Shown here: in pieces, positions 50,901 through 60,764 of the stretch | How positions within the stretch are numbered: the stretch's first letter is position 1 | How the letters are laid out: the number at the start of each line of letters is the position of its first letter | Assembly (NCBI GenBank): GCA_026770025.1 | Contig: JAMXDE010000008.1 | Coordinates: 1,488,001-1,552,000 of the forward strand | DNA length: 64,000 bases | Reading direction: 5' to 3' | From: Craspedostauros australis | Taxonomy: Eukaryota > Bacillariophyta > Bacillariophyceae > Mastogloiales > Achnanthaceae | Translations under genes and position numbers: made by a program | Notes under the pieces: model-generated | The model's input: only the letters and a program-made list of their open reading frames with translations | What the model was told of the DNA's origin: nothing | Database searches by the model: none

Positions 50901-53900
50901 GTTCGATCGAACAAGTACGCTCTGCCATCCAGGATCATCAGCCAGCGCCGCCTCGTAGAGCAGCAGCCAGCGCAAGAAAACGTCGGATCGCCGCCTGCTG
51001 GGACCCAGCAGACAAAGCCTCCGTCAGTCGTGGACAGAGCAGGAGCAGATACTGCTGCAAAGAAAGCCGCGCAGAAATCCAGCATTCCGTCAGATGCCGC
51101 TGTTGTTGTGCTCATCTCTTCGATGCCGAGCAAATTGGCGCAAAGGACGAATCAGGACCGCACGATGACCATGCTCCGAGCAGCTGAGGTGGAACCAGTA
51201 GTCGTGGACAGCGTGAAGGGGGCAGACTTCAACAAGCGCAACACTTTATTTGCTATCAGCGATATGCAAGGCATCTACCCGCAGGTGTTCGTGACACAGA
51301 AATCCAACCTGAAGGCCTTCAAGCCAAAGCATATTCAGTTCTTGGGTGACTTCAACACAATCGAATACCTCAGCGGTGGTGGCAACCTGGCCGATGAGAT
51401 CGGCAAGAAGGCGCTGATTGTCTCCAAGCAAGCCGAAGGCGCCGAGATCGCTTCATTCCTTGACAGCGACAAGAAGCTCATCGCTCTGTACTCCAAGACG
51501 AAGGGCAACCAAGCGCAATCCGCAAACCAGTTCCGTGCTGATGCCATCCTGAAGGACCTCGGTGTGAAGCCCGAGGTGGTGGACGGATCTGATCCCATGC
51601 ACAAGCAGCGGCGGGACCGTCTATTTGCCATCAGCGGCCTTCCCAACAAGTACCCGCAATTCTTCGTGCAGCACAGCAAGGAAATGACCGTTTTCTTCGG
51701 CGATTACGACACCCTGAAGTACTTCAGCCACAGCGGAAAGCTGGCAAAGAGCCTCAACGTCCAGCTCGACGTGTCTCAGCACTCGCAGTACGATGCCAGT
51801 CAGGTATCGAACACAGAAGACGACATCGTCCTTGTGGACAAGGCCACGGCGATGGAATGGTACGAGCAAACCAAGAAATCTGCAACCGATGAAGCACAAG
51901 CAAGACGAACTCCGATGGATGTGGTCGATGCTGACTCTGGCCAGAAGCAAAGAGCTGACGAAATCGAAGACATCACTGAGATCGATGACACCGAGGCTGA
52001 TAAGCACGTGGATACAGGAGCAGATACCGTTGCCCCTGCAGTCGAGCGTGGGCTACAGGCGGATGCACCGGCGGAGACGGTCAACTCTGACGAATCAGAG
52101 AAGGTGGACGCTGGCAAGGTCGAGGAGGTGGATGATGCTGGCATCGAAGAGACGACGGATGAAGCGCGAGTCGATGATGATTCCGAAGAGATCATCGAAG
52201 AGGTGATCGAAGAATTTGAAGAAGAGGTAGTCGAAGAGGTCATTGAGGAAGTTATCGAAGAGGTCATCGAAGATGACGCGCTCGAAATCAGCCCGATCGA
52301 CGCAGATGATCAAGATAAACCAATCGATGACAACGCCGAAGGTGCCGCTGAACAGGATGATGAGCCACCAGCGGAAGTTCCAACCGACGAAGACGGCCAG
52401 GAAGATACACAGGAGCAGCAAACGACGACACGGACGATTGACGTCGAACCTGGACCAAAATCGGAGGATGCACTTGTGGACGATGGTGAGGAACAAGAAG
52501 CTGCAGCAGCAGCAGAATCAGTCGATCAAGATCTTGCAGAAATGCAACCACAAGAAGAACTTTCCGAAAAGGAATCGTCACAGGAAGGTGCAGACGATAC
52601 TGCCGATGCGCTTGATGCAGTGCCAGCAGCAATCGAGGATGCTGCGCTACCATCGAACGAGGAGGGAGCCAAAGACATCCAGGATGAGAAGGCTAATGAA
52701 GGTGTCGATGTCTACCAAGGAATCGAATCGGACATCCCTGCCGACGAAGATCCCCACGCACCATCTCCGCCTCCACGACCCTCTGACTCAGATGTGGCTC
52801 CCGTAGATCCGCAGACCGAAGAAGCCCTGGAAACGGCCGCACCTCATGCTGTTGCTGAGGAAGCGGAGGAGCCCGTGAATGAGCCAGACGCGGCCGTTGC
52901 CGATGGCGCAGCCGAAAAAACTCCATTGGATTCCACACCACAAGCCGATGCTGCGAAGGATGATGACCACCAACCAAGTACATCTGGTGATGAGCGAACG
53001 GAAACCGTCGAGGATGATGCTGAATCCGTGGAGTCTGCTGAAGTCATTGAATCTGCTGAAGCTGAGACGAAAGCTGTCAGCGCCGGAGAGGCAAAGGAGC
53101 ATGAAACAGCCGCCAACGAGGTCTCACCAATAACTGACGTTGCTGATGTCGATGTCGATCCATCTGAAGAAATTGATCATTCTCCAGATGTTGATGGCAG
53201 TGCGCTTGTCGAGGCACCCGCAGCCGAGGTACCAACGGATGAGGCATCAACAGATCAGGCAGAATCTGATACTGGCAGCCCAACTGGAGCTCAGCAAGCT
53301 GATGAGGCCCACTCCCAAGCCCTTGCATCAGCTGACAACGCTCAGGATGATGTCAGCCCTGAGAGGGTCGATGAGGGCGTGGAAGGCGAACCTCAAATCA
53401 ATACAACGTCTGAAGATGTCGACGAGCCGCGTGAAATCGATGCCGAATCTGCAGAACTCGAGACTGCAGAAGGCCCAGAAGACGAAGATCGAGCAGGAGC
53501 CAAGACAGCCGCTGCAATCGCCGCAGGAGCAGTCGTCGCAGGTACTGTGGCCGCTGTTGTCGTAGCATCCAATGAGCCTGATGCTGAACAAGACGATGAC
53601 GCAGCAGAATCAGCCGAACCAGCCGCCAACGTCGATGCTGAACAAGACGAGGTCGAATCAAGTCAAAGTGAGCAACCGGAGGCAGAACAATCAAAGCCAG
53701 CTGAGGTGATAGAAGCGGAAGTCATCAATGAAGAATCTGTTGAGGAGGATAAGGAAGTACCGGTTACCGATAAGGCTGCGCAGCCAAGTATGGACGCTGA
53801 CAAATCGTCGGAAGCCCACGGTGAAGCATCAGATGAAGCAACCAGCGAAGTCCAAGAACCAACACAAGACGTCGCCGAAGAGGCCGCATCAGAGAAGACA

Positions 53901-56900
53901 GCTGAGGAGCATGAGGTGCAGCAATCAGTGGACGAGCCAACGGAAGCGCAGCCTGATGCTGAGGCGACAGCAAGCGAAGAAGCCGTTGTCGAGGCCGCAG
54001 ATATCAAGCGGCAAGAGTCTGACGAACCAATCGATGAGCAAGATTCACAGACTGCCACTGAGGTTGAGACTGAAGCTCGCGCCGTAGGAGGCGATGCTAT
54101 CGCGACAACTGAAACGCAAGTGGAAGAGAGTTCGGAAGAGGCTGCGAATGAGTCAGTTGAGTCACACGCTGAGGCCACGGAGGTCGGAGCTACCGAAGCA
54201 GCAGTCGTGGGAGAACAGGAGACTTCGAAAGGTGCTGACAAACCTGCGGATTCGGAACTTGAACAAATCCCGACGGAAGAACAGGAAGATGCGGAGCCAG
54301 CGACTGACGAATCAGACGCGGTGGAGAGGTCTGCCCTAGAGATACTGACGGCTCCTGAAGATGACGAAGAAGCGACCGCCGAAGCCAGAACAGAGGCGGC
54401 TCCGGAAGAACCAGTCAATGCGCCTACAGACATCACCAGCCCGTCACAAGTTGGCAAAGCGGATGCAGAGCAGGTGGATGAATCTACACGGACGATAGAC
54501 GAGGCTGAAACAGCTAGTGAAGCTGCGGCATCGGATATACCGGCAGATGAGAACGTTGAGCGTGCGACGGCAGCTGAGGCATCGGGCGAGGTGGCCCCAG
54601 AAGTTAATACCGAAACGAGAAGGGAGAACTTTGTGGACGAAGAAGACGCCGCGGACGAAGCTTCGGAAGAAGCTGTAGACGACGACGCAGTCAAGGCCAA
54701 CGAAACAGAGGCACAGCTGGAAGATGAAGATGCTTCCGCACAAGCGGCCGCGCCAGAATTGATCACCCAAGAGGATGCAATCGCGGAGCGAACAACCGAC
54801 AATGCCGACAAGGAGCTGGGCGATGAGGCTGCGCCGGCTGCAGATGTAGACGTGAACGCGGATGCGGATACGGATGCGGTTGCGGATACAATCGCTGATG
54901 AAACGGATGAGCAGGAGCCAAAGCCAATCAGCGAAGCCGCAGCAGACGAGGTGCAAGAGGAACCAGAAGCCGATTCGCACAAGGAGACTGGAGGGTCTGT
55001 GGAGACAGCTGAAGAGTCATCAGAACCAAGCCCGGATGAAGCCCCAGACGCCGACGCAGCAGTGGATGATAATGACAACGTAGTCGACGCAAGCGAGACC
55101 GGTGATTCTGAGGGAGCCACCCCAACATCCGAAACACCATCGCAACCAGAGATTGTTTCGGAAGAGGCAGATTCACAAGATGATGCAGAGGTATCAAGCA
55201 GAGACACAGCGTCGGGAGCAACAACCAGCGACGCGGCTGAACCAGCGGTGCCCGGTGTGGCTGAGCAAGCTGGAATACGAGATAATGAAGTCCAAGCGGA
55301 AGATCCTGTCGAACTCGAAGTGGACGCCTCTGATGCACAGAGTGAACCAGAAACAGAGACAAATGCAAGTGGGACGGAACTGGCGACTGAACCTGGTCAA
55401 TTCAACGCTGTTGAAGATGCCAACGACGCAGAGGTATCAGGCAACAACACAGCTGCGGAACAACGACCAGATGCAAACCTTGCCGAGGCGTCGGTCGAAC
55501 CGGTGGAAGAAACAGCAGCAGTTGCTGACACCGAAACCGAACCGGAAATCCAAGTCGGAAACGAAGCCACCGCCGCCGCAGCTGGAGCTGCCGACGACGA
55601 AGCACAAGCTGATAATGACAAGGAGACGGACGTAGCGGATCCTGTGTCCGAGCCGACACCAATCGTCGGAGAATCGGAAGTGCAGGTGGGTGCAGGTGAA
55701 GTTGACGCTGAGGACTCTGCTGAAACAGAACTTCTGAAGCAAACTGCCCAGGTTGAACTTCCCACGGAAGAGGAAGCGGAGCCAGATACTGTTGACGGCA
55801 ATCGAGAATCTGCTGACGAGTCGGATAAAACTGGCCCTGAATCGCAAGATGACGTGCCCAAGGATGGCGTCGAAGGGGAACAAGAAGAAGAGGAAGATGT
55901 CGAACAGCCCATCGCACCCGCTGCAGTAGCGATGACTGCTGCCGCAGCCGTAACTACTGCTGCCGTTGTTGCCACTGCATCTGAGACCGAAGATGCCGCA
56001 TCCGAAGGTGAAGTCGATGACAACGAGGAGGGTGCATCCAAAGCCGAAACCGAGGACGCAGATGATGAAGCTGCGGGTGAGGCAGAAGCGAAAGAATTGA
56101 GCAACCAAGAAGACGCCGCAGCGGAAGTAAGCCAGGAGCAGGTCGACAGTTCGCCGACTGAAGATGCGGAGGTCCACGACGAGACTGCCTCACAAACGGA
56201 GGAAGTTTCAGCTGTAGAAGACAGTAAGGATCCAGAAGTTGATTCACCTGCAGATATGGCGGATCCTGACACAGACGCCAAGGCTGACGTGGATTTCTCT
56301 GAGCCGCCCATGGAAACAGACGCAGGAGCGGGAGCAGGAACCGATGAAGCAGACACCCGCCAAGCCGAAAGTACTGTAGCTGCTGAAGAGGAACCTGAGG
56401 AGTCAGTCGCAGCGAACATTGCGCAGGGAGCTGACACCGAAGGAGACGAAGACGACGACAGAGTTACTGAGCAGGTTGTTCCTGTCGCCAAGGCCGTAGC
56501 TCCAGCGGTTGACGACGGAGATGATGCTGAAAGCGAAGTCAATGGTGGCGAAGCCGGCGATGAAGTGGAGGCGGAGCCCGCTGCAACAGCGGCAGAAGCA
56601 GCTGTGAACGCTGATTCCCAACCTGAAACCGATGCCAACGCCAACGCTGATGTTTCCGAAGCTCCAGATGAAGCTGAAGTAGAGGCAAAAGCGGCAGATG
56701 CCGACGGTACGCCCGACTCGGCTGAAGAAGCAAAATCTGACGGATCGGAAGCAGCAGATGCGGAGAGTATCAATGATGAGGCAGCTGATCATGAGGCTGA
56801 AGTCAACACCGATAATGTGGTAGAGGTGAAGGTAGAGACGGCAGCCAACGTCACTGAAATCGAATCTGATGCAACCGACAAAGCAGATGTCTCTGGAGCT

Positions 56901-59900
56901 CCAGAGGAAGCCGATGCAGATGTGAAGGCAGAAGTCGAAGACACTAATCAAGCCGGTACTACCGATGCTGTCACAGGCGCCAAATCGGATTTGGCTGTGG
57001 AAGAGGACACGGACATGGCAGGCGATGAGCAGCCATCCGATACCGAGGCCAAGGAAGATGACCATGGAGGCGCCGATCCAGCGGATGCTGTCGACAGCGT
57101 CGGCATCACCGAGACCGATGCTCCTGCACCTGAAAGTCAGGTCGACAAGGAAGAGGCCATTGAGGCTGAAGCTGCAGATGGAGTTGCACACCTGAAAGAT
57201 CCTGTTGAGGCTGAAACGAAGGCTGCGAGCGTTGAAATCGAAGCCGATGCTGATCCCGATTCTGATACAGTCGATGCGTCACTCGAAGTGGAAGTGGAAG
57301 CGGAAGTGGAAACCGAAGAAGAGCCAAAAGATGTAGATGATGATCAAGTCGAAGATTCAAACGACAACCAGACAGACTCGGCTGTGAAGGGAGAAGCTGG
57401 GGAATCGAAAGAGGAAGAGGAAGAGGCGCAGACTCGAGGTCTTGACGTCAAGGAAGGTGACGAGTCTCAAACTTCTGGTGTCAGCGACGCTGAAGCTCCA
57501 ACAACCGAAGCTGCGGGTACTGTTCCAAATACTGCCGACGACAAGGCCGAGGCCGAAGCTCCCGTTGAAGACGAAGCTGACGCGTCACAATCGCAGACTG
57601 GCACCGAAGCAGAAGTAAGCAACATTGCGGCGGATGCGGCGGCTGAATTTGTAGAGGCTACCCTCGACGTGGTCGATGAGGCACCAACAGCGATAGAGAC
57701 CGAAACTGAGACGGAAGAGGCACCTGATGCAATGGAAGAAGCTTATCAAGTGGACGAGGCTGAAGAGCCCGAACCTGCAGTGGCCACAGCCGAAGCCCAA
57801 GCTCCGGAAGAAGCCAAAACAGATGCAGGTGCAGATACAAACGAAACTGCCGAGGCGCACACGCAAGATCCGAGCGCAGAGACCGCAGCCGACAGCGAAG
57901 AGGGGGCACCTGTCCAACCGGCAGAAGTGGAAGTCGAAGCCGAAGAACTAAAAGATGCCACCGCCGAAGAAATTTCCGATCCAGAAGCGGCAGCCGAGCC
58001 AAGCTCAGATGCATCTGAGGCGCGGGACGTCAAGAAAGCAGAGCCGCAGATCGATGAATCAACCGACGAAGGAACAGCTGAACAGGACCCAAGCAAGGCG
58101 GAAGGAGCTGTCGAAGAAGAAGAAGAAGAAGAAGAAGAAGGACATGCGAGCGTCGAAGTCGAAGCACCGGAAGATGTCATCACCGAAGCACCTTCCAACC
58201 CAGAAGCAGCAGCTGAGCCAAGCCCAATTCCATCTGAGGTGCAAGACGCCAAGGAGACAGAAACTGCTGAGGCCGAGCCGGCCATGGACGTTGAGGCAGA
58301 AGAGACGGCCGAAGTGGACTCTACGAAACCACAGATCGATGAATCACTCGACGAAGGAACAGCTGAACAGGACCCAAGCAAGGCGGAAGGAGCTGTAGAA
58401 GAAGAAGAAGAAGAAGAAGGACATGCAAGCGTCGAAGTCGAAGCACCGGAAGATGTCATCACCGAAGCACCTTCCAAGGCAGAAGCCGCAGCTGAACCAA
58501 GCCCAATTGCATCTGAGGTGCAAGACGCCAAGGAGACAGAAACTGCTGAGGCCGAGCCGGTCATGGACGTTGAGGCAGAAGAGACGGCCGAAGTGGACTC
58601 TACGAAACCACAGATCGATGAATCAACCGACGAAGGAACAGCTGAACAGGACCCAAGCAAGGCGGAAGGAGCTGTCGAAGAAGAAGAAGAAGAAGAAGAA
58701 GAAGGACATGCAAGCGTCGAAGTCGAAGCACCGGAAGATGTCATCACCGAAGCACCTTCCAAGCCAGAAGAAGCAGCTGAACCAAGCCCAATTCCATCTG
58801 AGGTGCAAGACGCCAAGGAGACAGAAACTGCTGAGGCCGAGCCGGCCATGGACGTTGAGGCAGAAGAACCGGCCGAAGCGGACTCTACGGAACCACAGAT
58901 CGATGAATCAACCGACGAAGGAACAGCTGAACAGGACCCAAGCAAGGCGGAAGGAGCTGTCGAAGAAGAAGAAGAAGAAGGACATGCAAGCGTCGAAGTC
59001 GAAGCACCGGAAGATGTCATCACCGAAGCACCTTCCAAGCCAGAAGCAGCAGCTGAACCAAGCCCAATTGCATCTGAGGTGCAAGGCGCCAAGGAGACAG
59101 ACACCGTCGAGGCCAAGCCGGCCGTGGACATTGAGGCAGAAGAACCGGCCGAAGCGGACTCTACGGAACCACAGATCGATGAATCACTCGACGAAGGAAC
59201 AGCTGAACAGGACCCAAGCAAGGTGGATGGAGCTGTTGAAGAGGAAGAGGATGCAAATGCAGAAGCTGAAGCCAACACAGAGCCGAAGCCAGATTCAGAA
59301 GCTGAAGCCGCCACACCAACTTCAGACTCGGTGGATGCAGTCACAAGCACAGACGTCAAGCCAGAAGGGGGAGGGGAAGGCGCACTTGATCAGACTGATG
59401 CAATGCCGGATCAGGATGCGGGGGATGCCAAGGCACCATCGACAAAGCCAGATGCTGCCGCCGCAGCGCACATCTCGAGTGACGATGAGGCTGCCGAAGA
59501 AGACAATGCAGGACTGTCCCCGGACAAAGAAGAAGAACACATTGAGGATCCAGCTGAAAGTGAAGCAGAGTCAGCAACAAACAATGCTCTCGACGATCAA
59601 GAGGCAGCCGGCGAGGTGGCAGTCGAGAGCCAGGGGGAACTGATCGAAGACCCAGACGATGCTGAAGTCGCCGATTCAGCCCACGAGGAAGAACAAGCCC
59701 AAGATGTCCCACGCGCTGCCTCCAATGACGATCTTCCCGAGAATACTTCTCAGGAAGCATCGGTCGATGAAGCCCAAGCATTGGTTGAAGTCACGAAACT
59801 GGACGAACCTGCTGCACCAGACACGTCCCCTGATAATGAAGATGATGCCCAGGCAGCGGCAAAAGAATCCATCGCACCCGTGAGCGATAGAGACGTACAA

Positions 59901-60764
59901 CCTGCATCAGACAGGGGCAACGCCGCTGATGCCAAGAGTGCTTCCAGCGCACGAAGTGAACCGGCCCGGCCAAGACGCAAGCGTTCCGACGATGGCGCCT
60001 CGAGCACTATTGACAAAACGAATCCGTTTCACGCACTAGTCAACGACGAAAGCGAAAGCAACGTCGATAGCGATAGCGACAGCGACTCCGAAGATGCTGA
60101 AATCAAGCCCGAGCATGATGGCGACGAAGAACGTGAGGATCAGTTCGGCACCGCCGGTCCAATCATCGTGAGCGGCACTAACCATGCCATCGCCCCAGGC
60201 CAAGCGGTGAGTGAGGAGCAACTACTTGATGGTAGCTGGCATGAGCTGACCAAGAAAAAGAAGGCAAACCCACCCCAAAAGAAACCAGCCATGGCCCGAA
60301 GCCTGCCTGTGCCAGCTCCATCAGTTCTCACTGGACACAGCGCCACAAAACCAATGCCGAAGAAGAAGGGTGCCAACCCTGCCCAGGCACAGTCCAACCA
60401 GTCTCAACGAATCGCAAACAAAGCGCCTGCAGGCCCAGAGAAGTCGAACAAATCTCACCCCGTCGAGACCCAGATCGCAAAGGACGCCAACCGACGCAAG
60501 ATCGTCGAGGCCATCAAGACAAAGAATCCGTACAACGCCTTAACGAGCGATGAAGACAGCGACAGCGATGAAGACGAGATCGTGCGTGCGAACGCAAGCG
60601 GCGAATCGAAAGACCGCGTTCGCGAGCTGCGAGCTTCACCGACGCTCGCCACGACAGCAAGTGGAGGCATTGTAGCACCGGCATCGCAAACACCCGGTGA
60701 GATGGATGAGAGCTGGCATGAGGTCGTGACGAAGAAAGACCGTCGCGGCCGCAAGAGCAAGTGA
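47913..60764 (+). CDS. Giant acidic protein with BSD-like and SH3BGR/thioredoxin-like modules
   Basis: Uninterrupted frame, 4283 residues from the first ATG. Three BSD-like modules lie at about residues 20-115, 210-305 and 775-865, each starting TYT.PL and ending with an EFWYRYLYRC, DFWKRYQFRC or QFWERYSYRC core. Between them are three copies of a basic motif, S-x-x-(D/E)-RLK-x-WG(R/K). At about 1060-1165 and 1178-1290 are two SH3BGR/glutaredoxin-like modules (LFAISDMQGIYPQVFV with FLGDFNTIEYL; LFAISGLPNKYPQFFV with FFGDYDTLKYF), lacking a CxxC. From ~1300 to 4030 the chain is Glu/Asp/Ala-rich, with two hydrophobic stretches and a 95-residue tandem repeat. The end has two NP(F/Y)xALxxDE motifs and two SWHE(L/V) motifs with basic tails. 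BSD modules occur in transcription and trafficking proteins; the role here is unknown. Confidence 0.85.
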   Translation: MAFRMAQRAKAECVKLEQEEETYTVPLVSNADNAGDDSSLPKDLYEFLGDTKRTWKLKAGQRVSILHEKANVRAFHKSLVQESQSVTEQEFWYRYLYRCDVNRIIANLKAAKNQGTIPTSNNSNGNGESVASQNKSKAAPVAKAAAPSTPKAKSRAPAKLAQATQPTVSSSLPSTSGASSSGVPASSSSQSNQMSSASFMNNAKHQADRLRQVESTYTEPLPMADEVDNRMAREISDFHTDFDRSWNMRQSQREQTLQQYEKSVGKFHHQLVVEAQAISEKDFWKRYQFRCDERRIFRQTQRNQIGSSSNRSSKSKKKMKQQSRDSITTDPVVTPSSKTDAATAASVKESTASANSSDNAKSSVSSIKRQQRHQQNHSSHYPSDMPVVSTGDSIQERLKRWGRKGSTENKVSAPTPTSAPAPAPTATTTPITKAKSTSSSVSAGSKKATAPQPIATTQRSPKKPDKRQQEEAPEPAQTASQSKASDGSGSKDGSSSSKKATTPVGTSLKDRLKLWGKVATKSKPSPASTPAPAPEPTPAPTPTPVVAPPPRAAVAPHSVFAKSPSQSSVVSVLTLDSQFPIKTIVTTSDHVSHPPPPVTEEDESTPSTDAGRQCIVPDAGPSVQRVPSPKISGSSVRDRLKKWGKKTAAVSPPPPLYKKKSAVASSTAPTSANTSGDAGAAIPVQKEVSAVKTPTVVEKPVATMTSSQAVNRSPVKATVVTPTPTKPATSVASPTSARASHSGSSTGSGFKGSVKKKKATLLKQEAQPEAQLRRGTEATYTTPLPKHGSLDDPEELRELSDFVFSFNREYRKQTPEERSALLEQHPDTLGKFYHQLVVDDKEVTEKQFWERYSYRCNEERILRELQRQQRRRTLSQKITKQRRLIYNERGEVIAEAENDEPEVVVDLAGTHISRSAPVTDLPATTTPIKDRYKAKEPAPQEPISSKPSVKQHPKVKTATTIDTSDHASDGNKQGAPELSVTSPRAVAKARAKDQFSVRSNKYALPSRIISQRRLVEQQPAQENVGSPPAGTQQTKPPSVVDRAGADTAAKKAAQKSSIPSDAAVVVLISSMPSKLAQRTNQDRTMTMLRAAEVEPVVVDSVKGADFNKRNTLFAISDMQGIYPQVFVTQKSNLKAFKPKHIQFLGDFNTIEYLSGGGNLADEIGKKALIVSKQAEGAEIASFLDSDKKLIALYSKTKGNQAQSANQFRADAILKDLGVKPEVVDGSDPMHKQRRDRLFAISGLPNKYPQFFVQHSKEMTVFFGDYDTLKYFSHSGKLAKSLNVQLDVSQHSQYDASQVSNTEDDIVLVDKATAMEWYEQTKKSATDEAQARRTPMDVVDADSGQKQRADEIEDITEIDDTEADKHVDTGADTVAPAVERGLQADAPAETVNSDESEKVDAGKVEEVDDAGIEETTDEARVDDDSEEIIEEVIEEFEEEVVEEVIEEVIEEVIEDDALEISPIDADDQDKPIDDNAEGAAEQDDEPPAEVPTDEDGQEDTQEQQTTTRTIDVEPGPKSEDALVDDGEEQEAAAAAESVDQDLAEMQPQEELSEKESSQEGADDTADALDAVPAAIEDAALPSNEEGAKDIQDEKANEGVDVYQGIESDIPADEDPHAPSPPPRPSDSDVAPVDPQTEEALETAAPHAVAEEAEEPVNEPDAAVADGAAEKTPLDSTPQADAAKDDDHQPSTSGDERTETVEDDAESVESAEVIESAEAETKAVSAGEAKEHETAANEVSPITDVADVDVDPSEEIDHSPDVDGSALVEAPAAEVPTDEASTDQAESDTGSPTGAQQADEAHSQALASADNAQDDVSPERVDEGVEGEPQINTTSEDVDEPREIDAESAELETAEGPEDEDRAGAKTAAAIAAGAVVAGTVAAVVVASNEPDAEQDDDAAESAEPAANVDAEQDEVESSQSEQPEAEQSKPAEVIEAEVINEESVEEDKEVPVTDKAAQPSMDADKSSEAHGEASDEATSEVQEPTQDVAEEAASEKTAEEHEVQQSVDEPTEAQPDAEATASEEAVVEAADIKRQESDEPIDEQDSQTATEVETEARAVGGDAIATTETQVEESSEEAANESVESHAEATEVGATEAAVVGEQETSKGADKPADSELEQIPTEEQEDAEPATDESDAVERSALEILTAPEDDEEATAEARTEAAPEEPVNAPTDITSPSQVGKADAEQVDESTRTIDEAETASEAAASDIPADENVERATAAEASGEVAPEVNTETRRENFVDEEDAADEASEEAVDDDAVKANETEAQLEDEDASAQAAAPELITQEDAIAERTTDNADKELGDEAAPAADVDVNADADTDAVADTIADETDEQEPKPISEAAADEVQEEPEADSHKETGGSVETAEESSEPSPDEAPDADAAVDDNDNVVDASETGDSEGATPTSETPSQPEIVSEEADSQDDAEVSSRDTASGATTSDAAEPAVPGVAEQAGIRDNEVQAEDPVELEVDASDAQSEPETETNASGTELATEPGQFNAVEDANDAEVSGNNTAAEQRPDANLAEASVEPVEETAAVADTETEPEIQVGNEATAAAAGAADDEAQADNDKETDVADPVSEPTPIVGESEVQVGAGEVDAEDSAETELLKQTAQVELPTEEEAEPDTVDGNRESADESDKTGPESQDDVPKDGVEGEQEEEEDVEQPIAPAAVAMTAAAAVTTAAVVATASETEDAASEGEVDDNEEGASKAETEDADDEAAGEAEAKELSNQEDAAAEVSQEQVDSSPTEDAEVHDETASQTEEVSAVEDSKDPEVDSPADMADPDTDAKADVDFSEPPMETDAGAGAGTDEADTRQAESTVAAEEEPEESVAANIAQGADTEGDEDDDRVTEQVVPVAKAVAPAVDDGDDAESEVNGGEAGDEVEAEPAATAAEAAVNADSQPETDANANADVSEAPDEAEVEAKAADADGTPDSAEEAKSDGSEAADAESINDEAADHEAEVNTDNVVEVKVETAANVTEIESDATDKADVSGAPEEADADVKAEVEDTNQAGTTDAVTGAKSDLAVEEDTDMAGDEQPSDTEAKEDDHGGADPADAVDSVGITETDAPAPESQVDKEEAIEAEAADGVAHLKDPVEAETKAASVEIEADADPDSDTVDASLEVEVEAEVETEEEPKDVDDDQVEDSNDNQTDSAVKGEAGESKEEEEEAQTRGLDVKEGDESQTSGVSDAEAPTTEAAGTVPNTADDKAEAEAPVEDEADASQSQTGTEAEVSNIAADAAAEFVEATLDVVDEAPTAIETETETEEAPDAMEEAYQVDEAEEPEPAVATAEAQAPEEAKTDAGADTNETAEAHTQDPSAETAADSEEGAPVQPAEVEVEAEELKDATAEEISDPEAAAEPSSDASEARDVKKAEPQIDESTDEGTAEQDPSKAEGAVEEEEEEEEEGHASVEVEAPEDVITEAPSNPEAAAEPSPIPSEVQDAKETETAEAEPAMDVEAEETAEVDSTKPQIDESLDEGTAEQDPSKAEGAVEEEEEEEGHASVEVEAPEDVITEAPSKAEAAAEPSPIASEVQDAKETETAEAEPVMDVEAEETAEVDSTKPQIDESTDEGTAEQDPSKAEGAVEEEEEEEEEGHASVEVEAPEDVITEAPSKPEEAAEPSPIPSEVQDAKETETAEAEPAMDVEAEEPAEADSTEPQIDESTDEGTAEQDPSKAEGAVEEEEEEGHASVEVEAPEDVITEAPSKPEAAAEPSPIASEVQGAKETDTVEAKPAVDIEAEEPAEADSTEPQIDESLDEGTAEQDPSKVDGAVEEEEDANAEAEANTEPKPDSEAEAATPTSDSVDAVTSTDVKPEGGGEGALDQTDAMPDQDAGDAKAPSTKPDAAAAAHISSDDEAAEEDNAGLSPDKEEEHIEDPAESEAESATNNALDDQEAAGEVAVESQGELIEDPDDAEVADSAHEEEQAQDVPRAASNDDLPENTSQEASVDEAQALVEVTKLDEPAAPDTSPDNEDDAQAAAKESIAPVSDRDVQPASDRGNAADAKSASSARSEPARPRRKRSDDGASSTIDKTNPFHALVNDESESNVDSDSDSDSEDAEIKPEHDGDEEREDQFGTAGPIIVSGTNHAIAPGQAVSEEQLLDGSWHELTKKKKANPPQKKPAMARSLPVPAPSVLTGHSATKPMPKKKGANPAQAQSNQSQRIANKAPAGPEKSNKSHPVETQIAKDANRRKIVEAIKTKNPYNALTSDEDSDSDEDEIVRANASGESKDRVRELRASPTLATTASGGIVAPASQTPGEMDESWHEVVTKKDRRGRKSK
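58044..59235 (+). repeat. Coding tandem repeat, four and a fraction copies of 92-95 residues
   Basis: Units start at PQIDES: 58044, 58329, 58608, 58893 and a partial one at 59169 (periods 285, 279, 285, 276 bases). Each unit runs EGTAEQDPSK, a Glu run of variable length (five to nine), GHASVEVEAPEDVITEAPS, then a Pro/Glu-rich end. Length differences are mainly in the GAA run and always keep the frame. Confidence 0.9.

Noticed and set aside
53663-59359. Several 450-540 codon Ser-rich frames antisense to the giant gene
   Set aside because: The sense codons GAA, GAT, GCA and GCT read as TTC, ATC, TGC and AGC on the other strand, which leaves long stop-free Ser/Ala/Val frames without meaning.
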